A stretch of 57,334 nt of DNA from Rhodocollybia butyracea (Eukaryota; Basidiomycota; Agaricomycetes; Agaricales; Omphalotaceae): assembly GCA_015501585.1 (NCBI GenBank), contig JADNRY010000388.1, positions 1 to 57,334 on the forward strand, given 5' to 3'. Position 1 is the first letter of the stretch. Each line of letters begins with the position of its first letter. The notes under the pieces were generated by a model, which was given only the letters and a program-made list of their open reading frames with translations, did not search any database and had not been told where the DNA came from. Below, in pieces: positions 11,456 to 22,887 of the stretch. The position numbers and the translations under genes were made by a program.

Positions 11456-11710
11456 ATGTAATGACATATAGGCGCAGTAGCGCTGAGAGGCGGGATGAGT
11501 AACGGTAGCCGGCATAGCGAAAGTCTGCCGGTGGTCACTTGATGGTCTATTTCGCTCTGGCTAGACTCCTTCTTTATTTGTATCTAACTCACAATATTAG
11601 CCCTTTTATTGGCAGTGTGGGGGAATTGAGACAATTGATTGCTACATCAATGCCACACCCCACCCCTCTTGGCATGTCTACATCAACTAGGTGTTGTGAT
11701 GTTGAGGTGA
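11456..11710 (-). repeat. Right terminal inverted repeat of the KDZ transposon
   Basis: 255 bp, inverted copy of 1137-1390. The transposase start codon lies about 200 bp inside it, so the TIR probably carries or borders the promoter. Confidence 0.97.
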
Positions 11711-12216
11711 GACCGTTGCCCGTTTCATACGGCATGAGCGTGATACATCAGATATAATACTTACATAATTCAAATTGAAACTTGGATGACTTGGATAATG
11801 ACTGTGACAGTGCAGTGTGATAAAAAAGGCTGATAAAGGTCGGGTGAAGGTAAAAAATCGCCTTCTAATCGCCTTCAGCCTAACCTCTCCTACTCGCCGC
11901 ATAGATAATACTATTTGGACCCGGCATTCGATATTCTTGGACTATATCGTGTGCCAAGGAGTCCTTCTCCTCCTCTTCCCTCTTCCCTCACTTACCACAA
12001 GGTTACCTTAAGGCTCAGTTCCAGCAAGGCGCCACATATCAACTGTCTATGGTGGTAGATGGTGGTGATGGAGCGGTGAGTTCAAATGGGGTTTGTGCAT
12101 CTACGGCCCGACCCGACCCACGGGTGACCGTCTGTAACCGTATGGATGTATGTCAAACCATACCTGTAAAGGCAGCCCCATCAGACAATCATAGTCCGCA
12201 CGGATAGATAGCTACA
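11711..12216. other. No recognised gene
   Basis: Right flank of the transposon. Several short frames, none with recognisable motifs. Confidence 0.4.
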
Positions 12217-12930
12217 CTAACTTAGTAGTGGTACTTTCTTCTGTGCAACTCGGATCGATTTACGTTTTGATTTTTCCGGAGAAGGTAGTCCAGTACCAAC
12301 CACCATCTTTGGGACCTTGATGACTGCAAATCCGTCGAAGTTCCATCCTAGGCCTGTTCGATCATGGTGTAAGTAATAAGCAGTTGACCATTAATGATTT
12401 GCGGATCGCCTCAGGCTATTGTACTCGGAGCTGCCTTTGCGCCAATTGACATACATAAAGTCGCCCGTAAGTACAGACCCCATGTAGACACACACACCAC
12501 CCCCTCATGATCATCACTGTTACGGTAGCTCTATACTATTACTACCACTGAGTAAGTATATTCTGCGCCTTCGTATTCAGCCTTACCTACTTGGAACATA
12601 GTATGCGGTATAAAGACCGGAAATCTATTGTCCTGGTAAGTATGACGGGCCCCTACGCGACCGAAATCTGGATGTTCGAATGGACAGTTGGAAAAGACCG
12701 CAAACCCCGCGTGTACATTGTTCAAAACCTTGACCTCAAGCCTCCTCAAGTCTGATCTTCCAAAATCTTCGTATTGCGGGTGAATTTTATTTGGCCCTAA
12801 ATTCTACTTACTACTGTAATAGTACTCCTTCCGTATCCCACTCACCCCAGATTGTGTGCAAGAATTTGATCACCAGGAGTTGTTCCTGAGGCCCGAGGAT
12901 CCAGTGAACACGTCTATGTTTGTGTTGCAT
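12217..12930 (-). CDS. Spliced hypothetical protein
   Basis: Minus strand, ATG at 12930 (MQHKHRRVHWILGPQEQLLV) continuing IKFLHTIWG. An intron (GTGAGT..TTTAG) joins in frame to PNKIHPQYEDFGRSDLRRLE, VKVLNNVHAGFAVFSNCPFE, RHTYQDNRFPVFIPHTMFQV and EYTYS. Downstream protein-like blocks on the same strand are MGSVLTGDFMYVNWRKGSSE and, in the same frame but beyond a TAA, YYLHHDRTGLGWNFDGFAVI, KVPKMVVGTGLPSPEKSKRK, ending at 12217. The TAA (about 12395) may be a nonsense change or lie in an intron I could not place; the second intron is also unresolved. I do not recognise the family. No signal peptide or membrane span seen. Confidence 0.4.
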
Positions 12931-14358
12931 TCAAATTCCGCATGGGCATCCCCCGGTACGAGAGCGTAGCCTCTGGACGCTGAATCCAATACACGAACTC
13001 TCAAGGCAACAAAGATTTGACCAGCGATGATGACAAAAGATTCAGAGTTCCTAGGAATTGGGGAGAAACATGCAGTCGGACATAATCGTGAATAAACAGG
13101 TAGATAAAAATCGTCAAATGCATCAAGAGACAACGGGGAAGCGAGCAGTGAGACAGTGTGACCAAAAACATAGCATTGTAGTACTTTAATAAGCCTGCAG
13201 GCAGCAGTCGTCTGCGCGAAAATTGTTTTTGAAACCCCACGCTAATTTTGGAGAAGTAGAATCCTCAAATCGTAGAGTCACTCCGAGTCACCCGAGCCCG
13301 CTGCATGTTACCGAATCCAGCCCACCGGCCTGATCGAAAGAGTCAAATACACGTATTCTTTGTCGCTCACAAAGATTTTAACAGCTTCTTTGATGGAAAT
13401 TTGCGCTAGTAGGAAATGGCTTTATATGGGTAAGTTGCGGATATGAGCTTTTGAAAGCTCGAATGAAAAGATTCTAGCACGGTCCATCAAGCACTTTTCC
13501 AACAAGAGCTTTATGTCAATGCTGGCCGTGTGGGGTTCCGGCTTCCAAACTCACAAGCCATGATAAACACGCGTTCTTAGCTCACCGATTCGCATACCTG
13601 CCAAATCTTGGATTAAAACTCTTGTCAAAGCTTTACCAGTATCCTCAAATAACTTTCCAGTTTGAAAACAACTCAAAAGTCGTTCAAGGCGTTAAAATCT
13701 GGGATCCACGACCAACATCCGGTCTTCCCAGCTCAACAAGTAAAATTTCCTTCGAAGCGGTCTATGGTTCTTTTACATCATATCCATAAACGTGTGCCTC
13801 CGTAAAAAAATTATATCTGTGCGGCTTTCTGATACATAGATGGGATAGGCGCGCGTGAATCTACCTCTACAGTCCCGTCGCTCTCTCAAGAATAACGTAT
13901 GATGGAGTGTTAGTGGATCGGAGGACATCACACAAAGACGAGGGTTGCGGAGGACTCAGCAATCCCTCAATGAGACCGTGTCGGTTCTTCCTTCCTTCCT
14001 GCAAAGACTAGTCATGATGGCGCTCCCGCTCCAGCGGACCGGGCTACATCTTTTGGCCGAAGAAGCCTCCAGTAGCCTCCAGTCGATAAGCAATCTATTA
14101 TATATTGATATACCCATAAGGAACTTTGCTTTGTCCCACGCTTTAGTTGATTGAACGATGAAGCAACCTCATTGGCTCACCGCACACGGCGCGAAGGGGC
14201 GAAGCTCCGAGTGCGACTTGCCCATTGTACCGCACGGGTCGCTAGTAGGGCGTAATTGAAAGAGTAGAGTATTTATCGTGCAAATCTTATGGTCTATTCC
14301 CCACCACACTCCTCCGTTTGAACGCGCGTCATTAGAATATACCATCAGAGTGTACACT
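12931..14358. other. No recognised gene
   Basis: Only short frames on both strands. The last 200 bp should hold the promoter of the Myb-GST gene; I cannot point to specific sites. Confidence 0.4.
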
Positions 14359-16351
14359 ATGGTCCAAGGAACATCTCGTCTCCCATGGACTGAAGAAGAA
14401 GATCGGCTGTTGGTTGAAGCTGTTAAAAAAGGTTTGCCGCTTCTGTCTTCTGCTACTTCGAAGCTATAAGTTCTTTTGCGAAACAGCAGCCCCCGGTGAT
14501 AAAAATCCTTCAAATTGGCGCATCATAGAGGCATATGTGCCCAACCGCAGTAATAAGGATTGCAGGAAGCGGTGGTTCAGCAAACTGGGGTCCAAACATG
14601 GAGGGCGGGGACTCTGGCGTCCGGAGGAGGATGAAATCCTTTTACGCGCTATCGAGAAGCATGGACTGAAGTAAATACTGCTTTGTTAAATTTACACATT
14701 TAACGTTCTCCCTAGATGGACCCGCGTTGCAGCCGAAGTGAAGACACGCAACAGTGATCGTAAGCGTCTCATGATCTTATCAGATCCCAGATGTTCAGCC
14801 ATTCTACAGAGTGTGCCAAACGATGGAAAGATACACTGAATCCTGACATTGATCGGACTAGCTGGACAGCCGAAGAGGTACCTATCACATCCTTCACAAG
14901 ATAGTAGTGACTAAATCGTCTGTTCTAGGACAAAAAACTTGTGGAAGCCGTTGAACAGCACGGACATCACTGGGCAAAAATAGTGAAGGCTTGTTTTCCC
15001 GGAAGAACCGGACTCGCTGCCAAAAACCGGTCGGTTTGGATTTCTATCATGTCTGTGGTGATATTGCTTGACTTTTTTTACAATAGATACAAGTGTCTCA
15101 CACGGTCTACGAGTTTAACTCCTCCAGCCACCGACCAGCCAGAATCATCCGCATCTAGTAGCTGTTCTGGATTATCTCCTCTTCCAGAAATGCCTTGGAG
15201 TCCGATAGGAGGGGCTGACTCTCCTACTTCTAATCCAGCCAGCTCTTCCGAGTTTTCCAGCAGCTTGGATCTCGACTTCTCTTTAGCTCTGGAAAATCTA
15301 CCGTGGCCGATGTTTTCCAATCAAGACATAACTAGCCCCATGTTCTCATTATTAAATTCGGACGCCCTTCCAGATTCTCCCTTTCCAAGTAGTATGAGCA
15401 ACGTGGAAATAGAAACCTCTGTACTATCTGGTCAGAACAAAGATAGCGAACCACTCTCGTCGGTTCCTCTAGCGCACATACAAGACACGACCTCGATGAC
15501 TCTGACACTATATGGAGCCTATATGTGCCCTTCGACGGCCCGTATACAAGTTGTATTACACGAGAAAAGTATCCCCTACAAGTTGGTGAACACAGACGAA
15601 GAGTCCTTTCGGCATCCTATCCCGGAGGCATCTAGTTTATTCGGAAACTGTATTCCATTCATCGTGAGCTTTCTTGGGAAACTATAGAAGTCCGAAGCTT
15701 ACTAGATTCTTTCTAGATCGACAAGGGGTTCATCCTTCACGAGTCCCGCGCTATTTGTCGGTACCTAGCGACACAGTACGCAGACCAAGGCACGAAATTG
15801 ATCCCCGATGTGTACAGTATCAAATGTTGTGCACTTTTCGAACAGGCCGTACTCTGCGAAGCACTGAACTTTGATCCATATGCTTCTAAGGCAGGGTACG
15901 AGAATGTAATCAAACGGTCGGAATATTTTCTTCCTTAGTATACTTACTGTTTACTCAATCACAACACTAGATCAAAGGGACTTCTTCCTGATGAAGCGAT
16001 TTTTGAGGCCTCTATTGCTGGTCTCTCCTCTAAGCTTGACGCATACGAGTCTATATTAGGAGAACAGAGATATCTTGCTGGAAACGTAAGCCAAGGACCT
16101 GTAAACGATATTCTCTTGATCATCCTGACTATCGTTTACCAGGCCCTTACACTTGCAGACCTGTATCACATACCTTGGGGGACCTTGCTTACTAGGGGTG
16201 GTAGCGATATAATGACACGAAAAGGACCGAATATTACACGGTAAGCCGCGCGCAAAGATCGTGACATCAACGCTGATCTGGCAGATATATATCTAGATGG
16301 TGGAATGAGATTTCGACAAGAGACTCGTCCAAGGGGACGGTGCTTAACTGA
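14359..16351 (+). CDS. Three-repeat Myb protein fused in frame to a complete glutathione S-transferase
   Basis: ATG 14359 (MVQGTSRLPWTEEEDRLLVE). Three Myb/SANT repeats are built from short exons: R1 PWTEEEDRLL..NWRIIEAYV..CRKRWFSKLG; R2 LWRPEEDEILLRAIEKHGLK..QCAKRWKDTLNP; R3 SWTAEEDKKLVEAVEQHGHH..AAKNRYKCLTR. Each has the spaced Trp residues used in DNA binding. A Ser/Pro/acidic stretch (about 15110-15490), like an activation domain, runs with no stop into MTLTLYGAYMCPSTARIQVV (Met at 15496), the thioredoxin-fold start of a fungal phi-type (GSTFuA-like) GST with the active-site Ser in CPSTAR. Later exons give FILHESRAICRYLATQYADQ, LFEQAVLCEALNFDPYASKA, LDAYESILGEQRYLAGN, LTLADLYHIPWGTLL and RWWNEISTRDS, stop at 16351. 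All splice phases fit. Either a real fusion or two genes whose first stop was lost; transcript data decide. Confidence 0.85.
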
Positions 16352-17028
16352 AAATAGAAATACCTTGAATATTACGAAATTAGTTGCAATCACTGTAGAA
16401 TAACTTGAAGGAGTCTAAACATAGCTCTCTGGCTAATGATTTTTAGTCATCGCCCGCCTGGTTCACTAGCATCCATGATCCGTACAACAACGTTCAGGCA
16501 AATGTCGCCAGTCGAACTAGGTTCAGTTTAAGAAATGTCCATATACTAAGGAGACGTCATATCAGTGATCACATCTTGGAACTGGTACAAAATTGTCCAG
16601 GCACAGGTTGAGCGGAGTCGATGGTAATGGATCAGCGGCTAGTATTAGAGTAGACAAAATGAAGTTCAATTTGATGTTGCTTCCATCGCTTTCTTGTCCT
16701 CTGTCGATCTGTCTTGGTGCTACTCTTGCATTGTCAATGAAAGAGATGTGTCGGAGGATCAAGCCCATTGGCTGGGTAAAGAGCCCCGCCCATCCACCTA
16801 TCTTCGAGGTGTAATATGTTTTTTCCTTTGTTTATCTTTTGTTTCACCTTCCGTTATATCAACTTACCGGATACTGGCCTCCTGGTGAGTATTACCGCAT
16901 TACTAGGTAGGGCTACAAGGAACACACATTTATACTCTTACGCTCTTAGAGGCATGTAGAACACGAAAATAAGAAAATAAGTACTGAAACCCTGACATCT
17001 CTTGGAAAGTAAATGTATGTAGATGTTT
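16352..17028. other. No recognised gene
   Basis: Lies between the 3' ends of the convergent Myb-GST and first P450 genes. No motif-bearing frame seen. Confidence 0.45.
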
Positions 17029-19660
17029 TCAAATGGCCAATTGAACCTTCATTGGAAGCTGTGGTCTGCGACTATCATTATCAACAACGGGGACCACTAT
17101 GCTGCTCATTTGCCAGGAGATATTCTGGTCCGACGCAGTGAATTTGAACCGTTCAATTAGGAGGCATAATACCACCTCTGGGCAGCAACACCTGAGTTAG
17201 CTCCGTAATCTCATGTCAACCGGGAATGGGACATACTCATCTCGAGCTGGGAAAATTTAAATCCACTGTGAAGTTTCGTTAGAAGTTTGAGCATGTATGA
17301 AAAAGAATGTTCGAACATGCAAGATCTTCCACCACCACTGAAAGTCATCCTGCGCGAACATCGGTGAATGAGACAAATAGACGAGTGTAATCCACCTCAC
17401 AAGTTTGCGTAAATGCCTGGAACATGGGCCTCTCCGATAGTTTTTGGGAGGGGTGACAGCCACCGTTCAGGTTTCCATTCGAGGCAATCAGGTCCCCAGA
17501 TGGCTGGATTGCGGTTCGATGCGAGGATAGAAATAATGATGTTTGTTTCCGCTGGAATTGGGATCTCAGTGATCATCGCGCCATTGACAGTAGTGATTGG
17601 AGTGGACGTCGACAATATGACATCTTTGCGGGTTCTACTTCAGCATTAGCAATGTTTAGGTCAATAACAAAGAGGATAAGTTTACGTTCTTGGGATGAAC
17701 GGAACCGGGGGGTACCTGTACAAATGGGATCAGTGAACACTTTTTTTCTAGGTAAACTCTCGCAATAACACGATATTCACAAGCGCAATGTTTCTCTGCA
17801 GATTGCATCCAAATACTCTAGAGAGTTTAGGTCATCATAGGAAAATTCATCCTTGTCCTTCTGAGCTGCTCTTATCTCCTGGCGAAGCTTGTCCTGAACA
17901 TCTTGGCGTTGGGCCAGGAGATGCATTGTCCGAGAAAGTGCTGACGATGTCGCTAAGCACCATTCAGTATGGATGCATAAAATGTAGCAATAAGAATCGG
18001 CCTACTATCTGTTGCTGCGAATACAAGTGTACTACCGAGTTTCAGATTACGTTTTGATGTTAGAGGAAATGAGTGCATACTTCAACTAGTGAGTGATTAT
18101 AGCCTCGAGTTAGCAGGTTTTCGACAGTCCAGAAATGATTACTACCTGGCCTATGATTTCGTTTTCGGAGAGACGATCCGATAAGGACGCGTTTCTGTTA
18201 TCTTTCACTGTCATAGATGTAAATAGATACTCTTTCCAAAGTGATGAATGATAGATACTCAGAATACTAATGATATCTTTTCCGTGGGCAATTTGGGCTG
18301 AGACAGCATCGTCCCCCTCGTCTAGAGCCTTCTTCTTGATATTGTAAACGTGTATAGCAGTGTTATACATAGTGTCGAGGATATCCCGTCCTATATGTAG
18401 ATCCTTCCATGGAACAATGTTGACAATGAACCTACGGAACCCGGGAGAGCCGATCCTTGAAGCCCAAGGTAAGATGTACTGTGCAGCAAGAGCCATTCGT
18501 ATCATAGTGATTCTTAATATGGTCAGAATGCTGTATATCTTCAAAGTAAACATGCTGCTCACTGTAATTGCTTGACAGCAGTGATGTAAGGAGGAACATC
18601 GTCTGACGTGAGTGGATCAAAAGAGTAGCCAAGTCCTGCTTGACCAACGAGTTCCAGAGCGGTACGAGTCATCCAAAGCTGTTTGGCCCATGGAAATTTG
18701 TTAAGGAGCAAGGACTACTATGCAACATACTAGTATATCGACCTAAACTCCCATTAACATAAAGATGTAGATGTTCAAGACACGACTTACTTCTTGGGGG
18801 CCATTCTGGACCTTAGATTCAAGAACATCGCGGAGCTTTGAAACGTTACTTTGACAGCTTGAAGGCTTTGACTGAATAGCTCACCCTCCTTCCAACACTA
18901 AAGAATACCGGTACTGCAAAAGGCTGAGTTTAGACTGTTGTCGGGAACCAGAAAAACTTAACAGACCCATTTGCCGGAGGTGGGCGATGGAGAACACGGG
19001 ATTGAGCATTTTTCGCTGTTTTCGATGTTGATCGCCTTGAATACCAATTTATGTTCAGTGAACACGATATTGAGTTGTGATGCACGAACCTAAAGTGGAC
19101 AGAATGCCTTCTCCAAACGAAACGCGTGTGCCACTGTCGATGTACAGTGAGCCTCTACTATCCGGTCAAGGATAGGATGAATATCCTAACTCTATCACCG
19201 AGTCGGGCTCCTCGAAAATGTCAGCATCCTAAGTCATAAGTTTTGTGTGAATGAGCGTTTTATGAGAGGACTGATAGGAGCACCTTGACCACTATCTGGT
19301 GCAATGCCTTGGGATCGAAGACATAGAGTTGTTTACCCTACGCGATTATCAGGGGCATGGAAGAACGGTAAGACAGCTTCGTACCCCAAAGAGCGCGTCA
19401 ATTCGCACCACGCCGCCGTCTGTTTATTCAAATACTATTCGATGAGAATGGGAAAAACGAGCTCACATTTCTCGGTGAGCTCTTGATGAAAAGTCCCAGC
19501 CCGAAACACTGTAGATTTCAGCCAAGTTTCCAGTCCAAAACGATCGCGATTTGGGTCCAGGAATATTGTTTAGGATTCTCTGAGATGAAAGGCGCACCCA
19601 GAGCCAGCGAGCGGCCCAGATAGCTACAGTAGCTAACACTGCTTGGACGAGGGAAGACAT
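17029..19660 (-). pseudogene. Cytochrome P450, CYP5150-like, with one frameshift in exon 1
   Basis: ATG 19660 opens with an N-terminal membrane anchor (LATVAIWAARWLWVRL) and the hinge NIPGPKSRSFW. Exon 1 then reads out of frame because of one extra T in a run (plus-strand AAAA at 19489-19492); removing it gives DFHQELTEKYGGVVRIDALF across the next splice. About a dozen further exons fit without change: FGEGILSTLGDQHRKQRKML; TRTALELVGQAGLGYSFDPL; the I-helix AATDTTSS; ExxR in CRETLRLYPPVPF; WGPDCLEWKPERWL; and the haem loop FSGGGRSCIGFKFSQLEM, itself split by an intron; stop at 17029. The family catalyses NADPH-dependent mono-oxygenation at the ER with a reductase partner. Everything but the one base is intact, so this is either a very recent pseudogene or an assembly error. 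Confidence 0.88.
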
Positions 19661-20067
19661 GAACCAGTAAGTAACGTGAAACCATTGTAATGTGAGATCT
19701 CAAAATTGGATCCGTCCAAGAGAAATCTGATGACAGAGGGCCGTTGACGAGAACGAATTGACGAGATCTGCGCTCACGAGCGTTCAATGTCAACGAATTG
19801 TGTTCGCAATTGGGTCTCACACCGCTTAGGATGGCGTATTACCGGCTGGGAAAACAGAGATCTTTTATGCTGGTTCTTGCTATCAGCGTGAGCAATCGTT
19901 CCAGTCGAACCTTAACTTCCAGCTCCAGATCATTATCCGAGTTTTTGGTACGCATGATTTCTGGTTCAATGCAAACAAATCAGATTCTCGAACGTCTACC
20001 CAAATCAACAGAAAACACTGAAATACTGTTGTTCGTAGCGACTTGGTACATTCTTATCTATGTGAAT

Positions 20068-22252
20068 TCAGAAAGTCTCATGCTGCAACCCCTCCCGAAC
20101 CAAAGTTTCCACACGAGGAGATCGAGGCTGAATGGAGCATTTGAAAAGTTGTGGGCGACTAAGTAACGACATATAAGGAACTCTTGAATGCAGATGCAAG
20201 AAATAAGGAACTCACCACACCATGCCAGAACTGTATTCCTCAACAGGTTCGATAGGACGTCCCTTGTGATCAACAGCTTTGGCGATATCGAAACATGCAA
20301 GCAGGGAAGCAATCGTCATCCAGATGGATGACTCCGCCATGTCCATACCCGGGCATTGACGCCTCCCAAAGCCAAACAGCATCTCGGGATGCTTCACTTC
20401 GGGATCCACTTTGCCGTCAGGAGTGAGGAATCGTTCGGGGTTGAAAAGGTGGGTGTCGGGTCCGTAAATGACTTCGTCATGTAGCATTGCCCTGGTGAGT
20501 AGAATACCAATGAATCCTCTTGTTTAGGATACAGAATGGACGAAGACTCACCAGGAATTTCCGACAACGATGGAACCTGCAGGAATGTGGTATCCTTGAT
20601 ATTCATCATCTGTCGTAAGACAGTGAGGAGCGGCTATCGTGTATGCGAGGTCAGCATTGGACTGAGTAAGATTACAGCAAGCATAGAAGACTAACCCAAT
20701 GGCGTAATTGGCCTCCATCTGAGGGATTCTTTCAAGAGGGCGTCGACGTACGGTATTGAATCTTGATCTGAAAAGTCAGGGAGTCGATTAGAACCAACGA
20801 CCGCATCCACCGCGCTTTGGCCTTTCTTCAAAATTTCAGGATTCTGTACCATTGCGAGGACGAAGTTTTCGAGAACTGCAGTCGTCTGAACAAACGAATT
20901 GTCAAAAAAACGTAACGCGTGTGTTCGAGTGTGAGCTAACCGTGTCACTCCCGGCTAATAAAACATCAAAGCACAATGAGTATCACGATGAAAATAGAGC
21001 CTTCATGTTCACGCACCGACGTATATAGAACCCAAAACGTCTCGCAAGAGTAGCTCATTCTCGGGAGTACGGCTACCCTCTTCCTCCATGGTACTGATCA
21101 ACCGAGATGCGATTGAGGATCTGGCAGTCCCATCAGCCTTGTAGCGTATGATCAGCAGCAAGTTAATCCCAGATGAGTGTCAAGCTTACCATGGAGTCCT
21201 TGACATACTTCAGTGGAAGAGTAGGAGTAGCGTCAGCGTATTCGCGCCATTCTCTAGCCTGCTTTTTGAAATTCCCTCCCGGGAACCACTCTGGAATATA
21301 CTTGAGTGCAGGGATCTGATCGACCAAGTAGGAAGGGATGTTCCCAGCTTGGGTGATAGCGTACACGGCTCTCTCGGATACGTTTACGTAGGGGTCATTG
21401 TCATTTTGAACGTCTATGCCATATGCAGTACCGAGGATGATAGTTGAAGATAAACTACAGGTTGCACGAATCAGTACAGTTCCGTGATGGCGAGATGAAA
21501 ATAACTCACTGGCGGAATTTCGAAAGGTAGTCGCCATCAGGATTGTCCAAAAACTTTACGAGAGCTTTTCTGGTAGCTTCTAGTTCACGAGGTCGGTGTA
21601 ACAATGTTGCCGGTGGTGTGAATTCTTTATGGAAGAGCTTGCGGCGTTCTGATATCTAGTCAGCGTCGGTATTGCAGGGAATAGATACGAAGATAACCTT
21701 TCCATAGTTCCCCATAAGGCATGAAAGCAAAGTGCCAGTCGAATCCGATACTGCAAAGACGTTAGATGAAAGATGATCAAAAACCGTCACGTACAGCTCA
21801 TTTAACATCGGCATACGTGGCCTGTTAAATCGTCAGCGTAATGAAGTGGAAGAGGGAAGACGTTAAGGACCTATCCGAGTAGATGGAGGAGCGTTTGTCG
21901 AATAGATCTTGGGCAACTTCTAAAGAGTTGACAACTACGATGGACGATCCAAATACGTTGAGATGTATGATATCTGAGTCTGAGATAGTGAGGTAAATGA
22001 ACTATTCGTAGTATATCTCTGGTACGACTCACTGTACTTGCGAGACATTTCTTTGTAGGCCACCCATTCATCGCGTTTTGGCAAGTCGAAAAGATTTCCA
22101 ATGATTGGATACCCACGAGGACCAGGAGGATAGCGCTTGCGCGATTGACCAGCTAGCTGATAGGAAACATAGAGAAGGATAGTGAAAGCGAGAGTTTTGG
22201 CGACGGTGATGGGTTCTAGTAGCGAAAAATCCATTGGCAAGTCGGAGAACAT
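20068..22252 (-). CDS. Cytochrome P450 (O-methylsterigmatocystin-oxidoreductase-like, agaricomycete type)
   Basis: ATG 22252 (alternative Met at 22234) with an N-terminal membrane span (TVAKTLAFTILLYVSYQLAG) and the hinge RKRYPPGPRGYPIIGN. Exons then give DIIHLNVFGSSIVVVNSLEV, FAFMPYGELWKERRKLFHKE, the I-helix AGSDTTTAVLENF, ExxR in ALLKESLRWRPITPLG, the PERF-like NPERFLTPDGK and the haem-binding loop FGFGRRQCPGMDMA. A last exon after TG/GTGAGT ends RPQLFKCSIQPRSP, stop at 20068. All splice phases are consistent and no lesion was found; length is about 500 aa, normal for the class. It is transcribed on the same strand as the CYP5150-like gene just downstream. Substrate unknown; a terpene intermediate is suggested by the neighbourhood. 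Confidence 0.92.
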
Positions 22253-22887
22253 GTAGATTGAATGGGGCTCCTTATAGCAGACGTATAGAATACAAGATTT
22301 CCATAATGCAATCTGAACATATCCCGGTAAGATTCTGTGTTATGGCCAGCTATAACTCGCATGATGGAAAGTAACTTCAAGTTTAACGGCAGTGAAAATG
22401 ATGGAACAGTTAATTATTCACGTGACTTACTAAATCCGCCACCGCCACCACGGTCCACGCCGCAACCAAATATTCTTGCTTCACTCACGCTTGTACTCTT
22501 ATCATGACGGCGCTTGCAACCGCAAGATACCATGTGTCCGGAATAACGATCTTCAGTGCTGACCGCAAGGATATTGGTTCACCGCCAGGATTCAAGCTTC
22601 AAGTGTCAAGGACCTACGCGGAGTATCTTTCCAAGCTGGAAATATTCAATACTGTTCGTCCACTCAAAGCTCGCGCTGGTTCATCGAAGACCAGATCACA
22701 AATCTGGAACTGCTCTAATCTATAACATTTTGCTACTGATATTGTTTTCTGACACTATCAGTGCAAGGTTAATGAGCCTTATCGGAGTTCGATGCGATAA
22801 TTTCCATATTTGCACGTACCCGATGCTTTACTTTAGTTCATAAAAGTCTGAGCTGCTTTCTAATTGTGCAATCTTTACTCCTCCGAG
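22253..22887. other. Shared upstream region of two divergent P450 genes
   Basis: The P450 genes on either side run away from this 635 bp region, so it must hold both promoters. No coding frame recognised. Confidence 0.5.

Larger units (their letters stand above)
1137..11710. mobile_element. Complete KDZ-type DNA transposon (about 10.6 kb) with TET/JBP remnant and accessory genes
   Basis: The element is bounded by near-perfect terminal inverted repeats of 254 and 255 bp that start TCACCTCAACATC. Inside are a KDZ (Kyakuja-Dileera-Zisupton) transposase gene, three further minus-strand genes and a plus-strand TET/JBP gene. Linkage of KDZ transposases to TET/JBP genes in basidiomycetes is established knowledge. 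The TIR copies differ by a single C in the perfect part, so the insertion looks young. I see no exact target duplication: the 8 bases outside the ends (ggcatttg on the left, gaccgttg on the right) agree at 5 positions only. The transposase frame is open through all exons, whereas the TET/JBP gene is broken. Confidence 0.92.

Noticed and set aside
1129..11718. 8-bp target duplication of the KDZ element
   Set aside because: Flanks ggcatttg and gaccgttg agree at only 5 of 8 positions; not enough to claim.
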